Source of the DNA: Candidatus Angelobacter sp. Gp1-AA117
Lineage (GTDB): Bacteria; Acidobacteriota; Terriglobia; Terriglobales; Acidobacteriaceae
NCBI GenBank assembly: GCA_003223515.1
Contig: QHVI01000027.1
Coordinates: 1 to 64,000 of the forward strand
Direction of reading: 5' to 3'
DNA length: 64,000 nt
The translations under genes and the position numbers were made by a program. Below the pieces are notes generated by a model. It made no database searches, had not been told where the DNA came from, and saw nothing but the letters and a program-made list of their open reading frames with translations. Positions within the stretch are counted from its first letter, which is position 1. The number at the start of each line of letters is the position of its first letter. Positions 9,734 through 19,948 of this stretch are shown piece after piece.

Positions 9734-12279
9734 AACACCTGCTTAAGTTGTGGCACCCAAGAGACGACTCGCGCACAAGACAAGCACCATGGCATCACTT
9801 TCCGTCGTGCCGGAGCGGGCTTCAGTTCGCGACAGACAGCCGGAAGCAAGCCACTCTGCCGAAGGTTTGTGCGCAGCTCCTGGTGTTGGAGCGGAGCGCA
9901 TTCAAAAAACGAGCCACGCAGCTTGCTATTCTCACCTTTGCTCTTCTCCTTACTCCCCCCCGTCTGTGGGCCGATGCCGGTGTGCTGCTGCCGCGAAACT
10001 ACAAGCAGCCTGATCCGAAAATTCTCTCGCTGGAAGAGATGGAGATCACGGTCACCATCGATAACTCAGACGCACGTGTCTTTGTCCGCCAGATTTTTGC
10101 CAACCACACTTCAAATATCCAAGAAGGCAACTACGTCTTTGACTTGGGCAGTCGCGCTGTTGTATCCGACTTTGCCACCTGGGACGGCCCGGTGCGCATC
10201 CCGGCAGTAGTTCTGGAAAGAAAACGCACCGAAGAAATCTATGAGGGACTGAAGCAGCAGGCCATCGATCCGGGCCTCCTGCAGATGGGAGAGCGCACTG
10301 AAGGCCACAGCTCATCGTTTACCGCCAGGATCACTCCGATTCCCGCCTACGGAACCAAGCGCCTGGAATTCGAGTACCACGAGAGCATCCCGGTTGAAAA
10401 CTTCAAGTCGTTTTTCTCTATTGCGCTGAAGCCAGACGCCTTTCTCAAACAGTCTGCCACCCGCTTCGCCCTTCACTTCGAATTGCGTTCCGAGCACCCG
10501 ATTGCCGGCTTCAAGGCCCTCAGCAAGATCTTTCCATTGAAAATCGAGCAGCAAACTCCCAACCTGGTGCGCGCCAGCTTTCAGGCCGAGGACCTCGATT
10601 TGGCCGAGAATTTCGCCGTGCAGTATGAACTCCAGCCGGTGGGCGACCGGTTGCACGTTTTGACCCACCGTGACCCTGTATCCGGCCAGCCCGACCCTAC
10701 GGAAACATCGCCGATACGCAGCACTAACGAGCCGGGCTTCTTTGAAGTGCAGGCGGTGCTGGGCCGGCAGAATGTTTCCGCATCCGGCCAGAAAGACCAG
10801 AAACGGCCGCCACATAACGTGGTAGTCCTCTTTGACAACTCGCTTTCCATGCAGTGGGACAAGCTGGAGCGCAGCTATGCCGCCCTGCAGAAAATCATGC
10901 ATGTGCTCCAGGCGCAGGACCGCTTCAACCTGCTGCTCTTCAACAACCGGGTGACTCCTTTCGCGTCGCAGATGGGCGCAGCCACTCCCATAGCGTTGCG
11001 GCAGGCGGATGACTTCCTGCAACACAGCATGCTGCGCGGTGGCACCAACCTCCAGCAGGGTTTGGAGGCGGCGCTGCAGCAATGCCGTCAAAATCCACGT
11101 GACAACTACATCGTAGTATTGACGGATGGCGAGGCCACTCGCGGCACAATTCAATCCGGCAAGCTGGCCGCCTGGTACGCCGCGCAATGGAAAGCCATGG
11201 ACGGGGCGCAGCGCCCCCGACTCTTCATTTTTGCCGCCGGTGATGACGTCAACCTGCCGCTATTAAAGATGCTCAGCCGCAATGATGGCGTGCTGGAGAC
11301 CGTGCTCTCCACCGAGCCGGCGGATTTCAAGCTCGATGCTTTCGTTTCCAAAATGGAGTTGGCCCCGGTGCGCGGCCTGCGTCTGGAGGTTGGGCCTGCA
11401 TCCGCCGTAGACCTGGTCTATCCCTTGCAGGACGCAGTTTTTGCCGGGTCAGTCGCCTCCTGGGTCGGCCAGTACAAAGCGCCGCACACTGCCCTGATCT
11501 TTCATGCGTGTGGCGAGCGCGAGAATGGGCCCTTTGATATCTCGAATACTGCCGATCTGCCTCAGAAATCACTCGCCCACCCACAACTGCCGCGCCTGTG
11601 GGCCCGGGCCCGCGTGGATGCGCTGCTCGAAAAGATTGAGCGTGACGGTGAAGACCCTGCCACGATTGATGAAATCATTCGCCTAGCGCGCAAGTACAAG
11701 TTTGTCACTCCTTACACATCATTCCTTGCTGTCCCACGCGCCTTGCTGCGGCCCCGCGTCATCCGCCCCGGAGATCCGGTGCTGCGCGTACACACTGACG
11801 CGGCGATTGTTTCGGTTGTGGCGCTGTTCCCGTTCGGCCTGACCAAGCCTCTGCGCTACCTCAACAAAGAAGACGTGTGGCAGACGCGCTTTCTGGCCCC
11901 GCCTGACATGACGGACGGCACTTACAACGTCAGGCTGGTGCTGCGCGACCGCAGCGGCAACATCTACCGCGAAAACAAAAGCTTCGTAATCGCCAGCAAA
12001 CCGCCCACATTGAAAGTAACTCTCGATAGCCGGCGTTTCCGCCGGGGCAGCGCCATTCATCTGAAGGTCAGTGCCTCATCCAGCACGCGAAACCTGATCG
12101 CGAATCTTCACGGCGCTCCGCGTGTCCGGCTGCTCTGGGATGCTGCTGCCCGCACCAACATCGGCGAACTGCAGTTACCGGCAGACTTCTCTCCCGGTAA
12201 CTACACTCTGGTCGTAACCGCCGAAGACATCGCCCACAACATTGGCAGCCAGGAGGTGCAAATTGAAGTGCTTCCCTAG
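9730..12279 (+). CDS. VIT and von Willebrand factor A domain protein
   Basis: An 849-residue exported protein related to the inter-alpha-trypsin-inhibitor heavy-chain architecture. After an unusual 57-residue leader a signal-like hydrophobic stretch (QLAILTFALLLTPP, about 64-77) precedes the VIT domain (about residues 80-215). The vWA domain (about 360-545) carries the metal-site motif DNSLS with a following TDGEA. The C-terminal third looks like a beta-rich domain. The leader is low-complexity and basic and may not be translated: GTG 9883 or TTG 9886 would place the signal peptide at the N-terminus. ATG 9730 overlaps the upstream stop, favouring coupling. Probably a periplasmic or surface protein-protein interaction module acting with its neighbours. 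Confidence 0.85.
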   Translation: MKHLLKLWHPRDDSRTRQAPWHHFPSCRSGLQFATDSRKQATLPKVCAQLLVLERSAFKKRATQLAILTFALLLTPPRLWADAGVLLPRNYKQPDPKILSLEEMEITVTIDNSDARVFVRQIFANHTSNIQEGNYVFDLGSRAVVSDFATWDGPVRIPAVVLERKRTEEIYEGLKQQAIDPGLLQMGERTEGHSSSFTARITPIPAYGTKRLEFEYHESIPVENFKSFFSIALKPDAFLKQSATRFALHFELRSEHPIAGFKALSKIFPLKIEQQTPNLVRASFQAEDLDLAENFAVQYELQPVGDRLHVLTHRDPVSGQPDPTETSPIRSTNEPGFFEVQAVLGRQNVSASGQKDQKRPPHNVVVLFDNSLSMQWDKLERSYAALQKIMHVLQAQDRFNLLLFNNRVTPFASQMGAATPIALRQADDFLQHSMLRGGTNLQQGLEAALQQCRQNPRDNYIVVLTDGEATRGTIQSGKLAAWYAAQWKAMDGAQRPRLFIFAAGDDVNLPLLKMLSRNDGVLETVLSTEPADFKLDAFVSKMELAPVRGLRLEVGPASAVDLVYPLQDAVFAGSVASWVGQYKAPHTALIFHACGERENGPFDISNTADLPQKSLAHPQLPRLWARARVDALLEKIERDGEDPATIDEIIRLARKYKFVTPYTSFLAVPRALLRPRVIRPGDPVLRVHTDAAIVSVVALFPFGLTKPLRYLNKEDVWQTRFLAPPDMTDGTYNVRLVLRDRSGNIYRENKSFVIASKPPTLKVTLDSRRFRRGSAIHLKVSASSSTRNLIANLHGAPRVRLLWDAAARTNIGELQLPADFSPGNYTLVVTAEDIAHNIGSQEVQIEVLP

Positions 12280-15200
12280 ACACTTAGCGCCGTCAGGCGC
12301 GCAAGAAGTTAGCCCGGCCCGTAAGGGCCGGGAACTATGTGAAAAATGCAGCACCAAACGCCGTAGGCGCGGCACAAAACTGGCGTTCGTTTCATTTGCC
12401 GTCCTGTCTCTCGCCCTCGCTGTCTTCGCGAAGATGCCCGAATGGATCAAAAACATCCGCGCCCACTCTCCGGTGGATTCCGCCATCTTCCGCAGTGTGC
12501 CACTTCCCGGAGGCGAGATCACCATCCGGCGTCCTCCTTCAGAAGCTATTCCTGCTCTAACCGAATTAATCAAAACCCAGCCTCACCCCGAAGACCTTTA
12601 CTCTTTGCGTGCGCTGGAAGAAGAGCAGGCCCTGGACTTCACCGCCGCCGAAGCCGACTGGAAGCTCTATCTGGAACACTCTTCGTCCAGGGCTCAGGCT
12701 CAACTCGCATTGGCTGACTTCTACCACCGCCGTCATCGTCCGCTCGATGAGGTAAGCGCTCTTTCTTCATTGGCCCAAATGCCTGCGCCTCTCAGAGAAA
12801 AGCTTCTGGCTTATAACCAGCAGCAATCATGGAAGACCTTTGAACGCATCTCTCGAGTCATTCAGGAGCAGGGACTCGGCCCGGCCATCTCCATGGCGCA
12901 ATACAAAACCTGGATCGAACGTTATCCCAGCGCAGAAGCGGTATATGAACGCTATTTTGAATTCCTGCTGGCTGATAAAAATTTTCAGGCTGCGCAGGAT
13001 ATCATCAGCAATTACCAGTCACGTTTTCCCAAGGACGAGATCTTCCTGACCAGGGGCCGTGCTGAGCTTGCTTATAAACAGGGAAATGTCGAGCAGGGTT
13101 TGGTTGTCTACGACCGCAACTTTCAGCCGCTGTGGCCTGCCGAACTGGTGGACAACTACTTTGCGCTGCTGGGTGAGACAGATAACCTGCGCCATTTTCT
13201 TGAACGTGCCCGCAAGGCGCTCGGTCGGAATCCTGATGACCTTAACGCTGTCTCGCGCATCTTTTATTATTACAAGCACAGCGGCAACCTCGATGCAGCC
13301 CAGCAGGCGCTCACTGGCTATCGCCTGAAAAAAGAATCGCGCAACGCGGTCTGGACTTCGCAGGAACTCTATACCTTCGCTCGCCTGCTCGAAAACGTGC
13401 AGCGCTATCCGGAAGCAGCCCGTTATTACTTTGCGCTTTATAACAGCGGAGATCGGGATGGCGCGGAGCAGGCGCTGGCCGGGCTGGCAAACATACTTCT
13501 CAGCGTCCCGGAACAGCCCGTTCGCCTCGGTTCCGGCGACCTCTCTATGTACAGCAACATCGCCACCATGGATACCGGGCCGGGGTATTTGAATGGCATC
13601 CTTTCACTCATCCTGAATGACACACAGCCAGATGAGCAGTACTCGCAGGAAAAGCAGAAATCCATTGCGTACTTTCACCGCTCCCGCGCTGCCGGGTTGA
13701 TTACATTGCTGGACCAGCGCTTTCCCAAATCTGAGGAGCGTCCTTCTTTGCACGCCCGCCTGATCTCCACCTATGCCTCCTATGGCGAGTATGAAGCCGT
13801 GATCCGGATGGGCCGCGAGTTTCTCGCCGAATTTCCCAAAGCTAATGACCGCACCAGGATTGCGTTGCAGATGGCCGATATTTACGACACTCGCGACAAC
13901 ACCAGAGAAGAATTTGCCCTCTATGACATGCTATTGAAGGAGTTGGCCGAAAAAGCCGACGGCATTCCTCTGGGTGAGAACGTTGCCGGAACCGGCAAAG
14001 TGGAAATCTCCTCATGGATTGATGAGTATCATGATCCGGATTCGGCAGAAACAACCGGCTTGGCTGAGCGCCAGGATTCCGGCGGTGAAAGCGATTCTCA
14101 GCCTGCAAAGGCTGCTCTCTCCGTTCAGACTCGCGCCCCGGTCGCAAAGACGGGCGCGCGCTTTCCTGATTACGAACTGGTTTTGAATCAGTATCTCTCC
14201 CGTCTTGCGCGCCAGAATGCTGTGCCTCAAGCGCTGCTGGTATTGCGCCATGAACTCGACCGCAATCCCAATGATCCCGGCCTGTATGAAAAATTCGCGC
14301 AGTTCCTGGAGCAGAATTCGCTGGGCACCGAGCAGGAAGCTGTCTATAAGCGCGCCATCCAGAAGTTTCCGGGAACAAGCTGGTACGAGAAGCTGGCGCG
14401 CTGGTATCTGCGCCGTGACCGTGAACAGGAGTTCGAAGCTCTCTCCCGTCGCGTGGCCGACATCTTTTCCGGTACGGAATTGCAAGCCTACTTTGCCCAG
14501 GTCACCATGCCCTCCTCGGCTTCGCTGGCCGTCTACCTTTACGCTCACCAGCTTTTCCCCCACAACCTGGGTTTTGTGCGTGCGTTGCTCAATGAGTACG
14601 GCGTTCGCAAGAACTGGGACGCGCAGGAGGCTCTGCTGCGCCAGTACTGGATTGAAGATTCAGGAATGCGCAATATGCTTTTCGAGCATCTCTCACGTAC
14701 CGGGAAGTTGCAGGCGGAATTAAGTCAATTAAAAGCAGAGCAGTCTTCTTCTGCCGCGCAATGGCCAGACATTGCCTCGAAAAATCCTGCTGCCGCGCGC
14801 TTTATGGCCGAAGCCGCCTTGTGGCAATCGCATTTTGAAGAAGCTGCGCCGGCCCTGGGCGCAATGGCCGCTCTGTATCCCGCTGAAAAAGAGATTGGCC
14901 GTGAAGCATCTTCCGTCTATCGCTCACTCGCTTATTTCAATTCCCGGAACACTGGCCGGGCAGTTGCCATCGAACTCAACCTGCTCAAAGCCAATCCTTT
15001 GAATCGTGACACGCTGGCCCGCATCGGTGACATCTATGCCGATCGCGGGCAGTTCCTGCAAGCTGCGCCCTATTGGGAGCGCATGCCCCAGACTGAACCC
15101 GGCACGCCCGATAGTTATGAGGAAGCTGCCACCGTCTTCTGGGATTACTACATGTTCGACGATGCCTTGCGCCTGCTGCACCAGGGACGCGCCCAGTTCC

Positions 15201-18200
15201 ATGACGATGCTCTCTACAGCTATGAGGCTGGGGCCATTTATGAAAACCAGCGTAACTATGCCCTGGCCGCCGCTGAGTACACCAGGGGAGCGGTAGAAAA
15301 AGGAACCGAGTCACCTTCCTTTGCGCGTCTTACTCAACTCGCGTCACGTCCCGCCAGTGCCGCCGCGGTAACTGCTGCCAGCGCTCATGCAGTTGTCGCC
15401 AGCGGATACTCCATCAATGCAGTGCGCCTGCGCGTAGATGTGCTGCGGGCACAATCAAAATCGCAGGAACTTCAGACTTTCCTCAATTCGGTGGTGGAGA
15501 AAGTCAACTCCACTGAAGCATTGGAACAACTAGATGCCCTGATTCAGGAGCAGGCTCTCGACCAGGTTCATGCCCGCGCTCTGCAGCGGGAAGCCGCTCT
15601 AACCGGCGATCCTGTGCATAAGATCCAATTGCAGTATGCGCTGGCCGGCTTCTATGAAGGCCGTAAGAATCTGGCAGCCGCACAACCGGTCATCGAATCC
15701 ATCTACCGCGAAAATCCAGGAATTCTGGGAGTGATGCGCGCTACCGTGGATTTCTACTGGCGCAACCAGCAACCAGAGCGCGCGCTCGCCGTCCTCCGGC
15801 GCTCTGCTCAGAATGCCTATCCGGAACTGCGCACCAGCCTGAACTATGAAGCAGCGCGCAAGATGACTGAAGCGAAAGAGTACGGTCCGGCGCGCGCAAT
15901 TCTCTCTCATCTCCTGGAGCAATCTCCCTATAATGGTGAATATCTTGCCGCCATGGCGGATACCTGGGCGCGTGCCGGTGATAATGCCGGGCTGCGCGAT
16001 TTTTACCAGGAACGCATTGCCTCCTTTCGCCATGCGAACTTTCCTTCCGCTGAACGCAAGTCACGCATGGCCACATTGCGGCGCGGCCTGATTCCTGCGC
16101 TTACCGCGCTCAAAGATTATGCTGGCGCGGTAGATCAATATATCGAGTTGATCAATGCCTATCCGGAGGATCAGTTTGTGGTTTCCGAAGGCGCTCTCTA
16201 TGCGCTGCGCCACGACCGCAGTGCACAGATCGTCAGCTTCTATCAGAAGACCGTTGCGGCTTCACCTCGTGATCCCCGCTGGATGATCGTGCTTGCGCGG
16301 CTTTATGGCGCCAATGAAGATTATCCTGCCGCGATACAGGCGTGGTCGCAGGCCATCGATCTGCGTCCTGAACGCAGTGATCTGTTCACGGAGCGGGCCG
16401 GCCTGGAAGAGCGGCTGCTCCGCTTTGATGAAGCTGCCGCCGATTACGCAACGCTTTACGAACGGACCTTCCACGACCCTCAGTGGATGTCGAAAGTCGC
16501 TGAAATACGGGCGCGGCAGAACAAGCCTGATCTCGCCGTTCAAGCGCTTGAGACCGCATTTGTGGCAGGGAATCTCCGTTCGTCGGATGCCTGGCTCAAG
16601 GTGGCAGAGCGGCTGGAAAGCTGGGGCATGCTGAACCAGGCACGCTCAGCCGCAGAGAAAGGAATCGATCAAGCCGGCAACGATCTGCTGGCAGGATGGA
16701 GCAATCACCAGCTCGCTAGAACTTATACCCGGATCATGACCCGGCTGCGTAGGACAGATGTTGCCTTCCAGAAACTGCAAACCGCCATTGCTGATGCTGA
16801 CCGCCTTCCCGCATTGCAGGTTGCTGACGAAACCACTGACCGCGAATGGAAGCAGGGCATGCTGGATCGCCGCCGCAGCACTGCGCGTTCCGGCATGGTG
16901 GACTGCATGGATGAAATGGGCTCCGCTGTGGCCCAGTACTTTACCCCGGAAGAAAAGCAGGCCTTCCAGCGCTTCGCCGAAAAACAGAACGCAGCGATGT
17001 CGCGCGGCGATGCTTACAGCTATCTCGTGGCTCTCTCGCAGCATGCGGGACTTTCGGAATTCCAGGCAAAGCTCATGTATAAAGCGTTACAGCAGCCTCC
17101 TCAGCCCACAGTGCGATATACCAATCAGATCTCCCACACCAATCTCGAGCAATACGAGAGCCTCCAGGTGCGCCGTCTGCGGCTTGCCGAACTCGGTCAG
17201 CACTTCGAACATCTGGCTGCGGCCAAAAACACCGCCGCGGGATGCCATGAAGATCCGGAATGGTGCGAAAAAGCAGCCGCCAATGCCTACCACCTCTCCG
17301 GCATGCTTGATGATGAATTGCGCGTGGTTACACCGGCACGCGACTGGAACAATTTAAGCAGTAAGCAGCGCAGGCATTATTTCGAACTCCTGCTGGCACG
17401 CAGTCCGCAGACCCTGGTGCAGTGGGCAGGACGCAATGATGCTCTTGGCGATGAAGGCCTCCAGTTTATTCTGGACCGCTCCGGCATCAAGCTCACCCGC
17501 CAGGTGATCAATGCACGTGGAAGCTCGGAGACGCCGGTATGGCGCGCCGCCTATGATGCGCTCGCAGGGCTGTACTTCCACGACTCTTCTCAGCAAACGC
17601 ATGCCTCTTTCCAGAAGGCGCTGGCTGATCAAACCATCGGGCAAAGGCTGAAACACCGGGGTAGCCGCGATAGCCAGCTCGCCGGAGACGAATGGTTCTA
17701 CTATGCTGCCCGCTACGGCGAGTACCTTGAGACCACCGGAGAGCGCGGCGCAGAAGATTTCCTTCCCGCCGAACTCGAAAGTGCTCCCCAGTCGCCTGCA
17801 GCTTATGTCGATATTGCCCTTGCATTCGAGCAGTACGGCGACCTCGGCCATGCGACCGAAGACTATCGCCATGCGCTGGAACTGGCTCCCAAACGTTCAG
17901 ATGCGCATCTGCACCTGGCTTCCATCTACCTGCGCCAGAAACAGAATGATGCCGCCCGTGAGCAGCTAAGTCTGGCGCTCCACATCTTGCAGGAGCAGGC
18001 CGGTGTGGATCATCCCCATGGATCAAGCCAGCAGGATATACGTTCTTTTGCGGATGACTACATCAGTGTTGCCTCGCAGCTCAAAAAGCTGGGCATGCTG
18101 CCGGAGTATCGCCCCAGTCTTATCAATATTCTGCATAATTATGTGAAACACTTCGGCGGATACCTGCACTTGGGCGAGATGATCGCCGCCACCGTGGCAG

Positions 18201-19837
18201 ACAGCCGCGGTACGCAGCCCGCGACCAGTCTCCTGCTGGAGTTATCGCGCAGCTACAACGAACCTCTGGAGTTGCTCGAATACTTCGCCGATTCCAAATC
18301 GTCGCTTAAGTTTCAACACGAGCCGGTGCTCTATCGCATTATTGCTTTGCTGAAGGATCGTGTAAGAGACGCACAAGGCTGGCAGCAGGATTATGCCAAA
18401 TCCAGGCTGCACAACCGGCAGGTGGAATGGCTGGAATCATTGCTGGAAAATAAACAGTATGACCGTCTTCGTGGCGAACTGCAGTCGCTCCTCCAGTCAG
18501 ACCGGGACGATAACCGGGACGCGCTGCTTTCTATTCAGGTGCGTCTCGCGGCCGCAACCGGCCGGCTTGATGCAATGCTGCACGCCTGGCGCACAGATGA
18601 TACCCATGCTCCTTCCGGGGAGAGCCTTCGCCCAATCGCGCAAACAATGGAAAAAGCTGGCGATAAGAAATCTGCAAAGAGGGTGCTGGAATTTGTCTAC
18701 CAAAGCGCCATCGATAAACATGAACTGAGCCAGGCTTATATGCTGGGCCTCGCCGAAATTCGTATCGAGGAAGGGGATGTCTCCGTGGGCGTGCAATTGC
18801 TGCGCCGCATGACCCTGGTGGTAAACGATGGTTTTGCAGCTCAGGATGCAGCCGCCAATCTTCTTGTTCGCACTGAACATCCGGATCAGGCGATTCCATT
18901 TCTCCAGGAAATGGCTATCGCTGAACCATGGAATGCCGAATATCACCTCCGCCTCGATCAGGCATGCCTCGCGGCCAAAAAAGAAGTGGAAATCGCGCGC
19001 CGTGACCTGATGGCTGTAGCGCGCAATAGCAGCGTAGCTTACGAGACACGCGCTGAAGCAGCCGCAGTCCTGGCCGGATCACATGGGGCGGATCTAGGCA
19101 GCCGCGAACTCGACCTGCTGGCCTCTGGGACGGCAATTACGTTTGCAGACGCCAACCAGCCATTCTTCCTGCCGGCGCGTTTGCAGGCAGCAGAGCATCT
19201 GCAGGGTTCTGAGCGTTTGGGTCTTCTGCGCGCTGCCCTCCAGGACTCCATAGAAAATGAGGACGCGCGGCTGCCTCTGTTCAATGCCGCCATGCAGCAG
19301 CATGATTACTACCTCGCCCTGGCAGCCATGAAGCCGTTCCTTCGTAATTCGTGGCTGCACATCAATTCGGCTTCCGGCTATGAATGGGATCAGTATGGGT
19401 ACGATTCTGAGACCGACGAGGATGATCAGGATGAGGACAACGATGAGAATCAACTTCAGGAGGAAGATTCGACAACCGGCAAGCCATCTTCTGAAATGAC
19501 CGCACGCGATGGGCTGGGATCGCTGGATGTCACAGACAAACCGGTAATCCTGGAGCAAGCCGGGATTGCTTTCGAAAAATTGGGAGCGTTGGAGGATGCA
19601 CTCTCATCGTTTGGCGATACCATCGCAGCGCGGCCCGCTCCTGAAGTGCGCAAGCGGATTAATGGCGAAATGCGTGAGGTACGCCGCATCCTGCAGCAGA
19701 GACGCGCTGACCGTAGCCGACAGCCCGATATTCACGAAAGTCTTGAGCAGGACCACGCAGTCCACCCGCGACTCGCTTCTGTGAACCAGAAGCATCGATC
19801 TACAGCATCCGGTACCGCAAACGCAGGAGAACCATGA
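12242..19837 (+). CDS. Giant TPR-repeat protein with N-terminal membrane anchor
   Basis: About 2531 residues, among the largest proteins here, made almost entirely of helical TPR-like repeats (phrases such as DALRLLHQGRAQFHDDALYSYEAGAIYENQRNYALAAAEY split across many units, and FEQYGDLGHATEDYRHALEL). A hydrophobic segment near residues 47-63 (AFVSFAVLSLALAVFA) forms a signal or anchor, so the repeats lie outside the cytoplasm. Near residues 2390-2420 there is an acidic run (SETDEDDQDEDNDENQ). The only in-frame starts are TTG codons at 12242 and slightly downstream; the gene overlaps the VIT/vWA gene by 38 bp, and its first 45 codons run through a hairpin repeat (separate entry). Such proteins usually scaffold large complexes. 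Function unknown. Confidence 0.85.
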   Translation: MAARRCKLKCFPRHLAPSGAQEVSPARKGRELCEKCSTKRRRRGTKLAFVSFAVLSLALAVFAKMPEWIKNIRAHSPVDSAIFRSVPLPGGEITIRRPPSEAIPALTELIKTQPHPEDLYSLRALEEEQALDFTAAEADWKLYLEHSSSRAQAQLALADFYHRRHRPLDEVSALSSLAQMPAPLREKLLAYNQQQSWKTFERISRVIQEQGLGPAISMAQYKTWIERYPSAEAVYERYFEFLLADKNFQAAQDIISNYQSRFPKDEIFLTRGRAELAYKQGNVEQGLVVYDRNFQPLWPAELVDNYFALLGETDNLRHFLERARKALGRNPDDLNAVSRIFYYYKHSGNLDAAQQALTGYRLKKESRNAVWTSQELYTFARLLENVQRYPEAARYYFALYNSGDRDGAEQALAGLANILLSVPEQPVRLGSGDLSMYSNIATMDTGPGYLNGILSLILNDTQPDEQYSQEKQKSIAYFHRSRAAGLITLLDQRFPKSEERPSLHARLISTYASYGEYEAVIRMGREFLAEFPKANDRTRIALQMADIYDTRDNTREEFALYDMLLKELAEKADGIPLGENVAGTGKVEISSWIDEYHDPDSAETTGLAERQDSGGESDSQPAKAALSVQTRAPVAKTGARFPDYELVLNQYLSRLARQNAVPQALLVLRHELDRNPNDPGLYEKFAQFLEQNSLGTEQEAVYKRAIQKFPGTSWYEKLARWYLRRDREQEFEALSRRVADIFSGTELQAYFAQVTMPSSASLAVYLYAHQLFPHNLGFVRALLNEYGVRKNWDAQEALLRQYWIEDSGMRNMLFEHLSRTGKLQAELSQLKAEQSSSAAQWPDIASKNPAAARFMAEAALWQSHFEEAAPALGAMAALYPAEKEIGREASSVYRSLAYFNSRNTGRAVAIELNLLKANPLNRDTLARIGDIYADRGQFLQAAPYWERMPQTEPGTPDSYEEAATVFWDYYMFDDALRLLHQGRAQFHDDALYSYEAGAIYENQRNYALAAAEYTRGAVEKGTESPSFARLTQLASRPASAAAVTAASAHAVVASGYSINAVRLRVDVLRAQSKSQELQTFLNSVVEKVNSTEALEQLDALIQEQALDQVHARALQREAALTGDPVHKIQLQYALAGFYEGRKNLAAAQPVIESIYRENPGILGVMRATVDFYWRNQQPERALAVLRRSAQNAYPELRTSLNYEAARKMTEAKEYGPARAILSHLLEQSPYNGEYLAAMADTWARAGDNAGLRDFYQERIASFRHANFPSAERKSRMATLRRGLIPALTALKDYAGAVDQYIELINAYPEDQFVVSEGALYALRHDRSAQIVSFYQKTVAASPRDPRWMIVLARLYGANEDYPAAIQAWSQAIDLRPERSDLFTERAGLEERLLRFDEAAADYATLYERTFHDPQWMSKVAEIRARQNKPDLAVQALETAFVAGNLRSSDAWLKVAERLESWGMLNQARSAAEKGIDQAGNDLLAGWSNHQLARTYTRIMTRLRRTDVAFQKLQTAIADADRLPALQVADETTDREWKQGMLDRRRSTARSGMVDCMDEMGSAVAQYFTPEEKQAFQRFAEKQNAAMSRGDAYSYLVALSQHAGLSEFQAKLMYKALQQPPQPTVRYTNQISHTNLEQYESLQVRRLRLAELGQHFEHLAAAKNTAAGCHEDPEWCEKAAANAYHLSGMLDDELRVVTPARDWNNLSSKQRRHYFELLLARSPQTLVQWAGRNDALGDEGLQFILDRSGIKLTRQVINARGSSETPVWRAAYDALAGLYFHDSSQQTHASFQKALADQTIGQRLKHRGSRDSQLAGDEWFYYAARYGEYLETTGERGAEDFLPAELESAPQSPAAYVDIALAFEQYGDLGHATEDYRHALELAPKRSDAHLHLASIYLRQKQNDAAREQLSLALHILQEQAGVDHPHGSSQQDIRSFADDYISVASQLKKLGMLPEYRPSLINILHNYVKHFGGYLHLGEMIAATVADSRGTQPATSLLLELSRSYNEPLELLEYFADSKSSLKFQHEPVLYRIIALLKDRVRDAQGWQQDYAKSRLHNRQVEWLESLLENKQYDRLRGELQSLLQSDRDDNRDALLSIQVRLAAATGRLDAMLHAWRTDDTHAPSGESLRPIAQTMEKAGDKKSAKRVLEFVYQSAIDKHELSQAYMLGLAEIRIEEGDVSVGVQLLRRMTLVVNDGFAAQDAAANLLVRTEHPDQAIPFLQEMAIAEPWNAEYHLRLDQACLAAKKEVEIARRDLMAVARNSSVAYETRAEAAAVLAGSHGADLGSRELDLLASGTAITFADANQPFFLPARLQAAEHLQGSERLGLLRAALQDSIENEDARLPLFNAAMQQHDYYLALAAMKPFLRNSWLHINSASGYEWDQYGYDSETDEDDQDEDNDENQLQEEDSTTGKPSSEMTARDGLGSLDVTDKPVILEQAGIAFEKLGALEDALSSFGDTIAARPAPEVRKRINGEMREVRRILQQRRADRSRQPDIHESLEQDHAVHPRLASVNQKHRSTASGTANAGEP
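12287..12332 (+). repeat. Hairpin repeat element, copy 1
   Basis: A dispersed element made of GCGCC-N4-AGGCGCGC, a short A-rich link, and a perfect 8-bp hairpin (CCCGGCCC, loop GTAA, GGGCCGGG at 12313-12332). It lies within the first codons of the TPR gene, just after the stop of the VIT/vWA gene. A related copy is at 19846-19892. The layout suggests a mobile non-coding repeat of REP type, or an RNA processing/termination element between operon genes. Confidence 0.6.
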
Positions 19838-19845
19838 TAAGCCGA

Positions 19846-19892
19846 GCGCCAGAGGCGCGCAATTTTGAGCCCAGCACGGAAATGCTGGGTAG
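19846..19892 (+). repeat. Hairpin repeat element, copy 2
   Basis: Same layout as copy 1: GCGCC-N-GAGGCGCGC followed by a hairpin (CCCAGCA at 19870-19876, loop of six, TGCTGGG at 19883-19889). The stem bases differ from copy 1 but remain paired (compensatory change), so secondary structure is what is conserved. It lies in the 111-bp spacer between the TPR gene and the DUF3352-like gene. Confidence 0.6.
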
Positions 19893-19948
19893 GATCTGTA
19901 TAGAAGTTGTGCCCTGATACAAACTGTTGTGAATCGCGAGTGAACACC

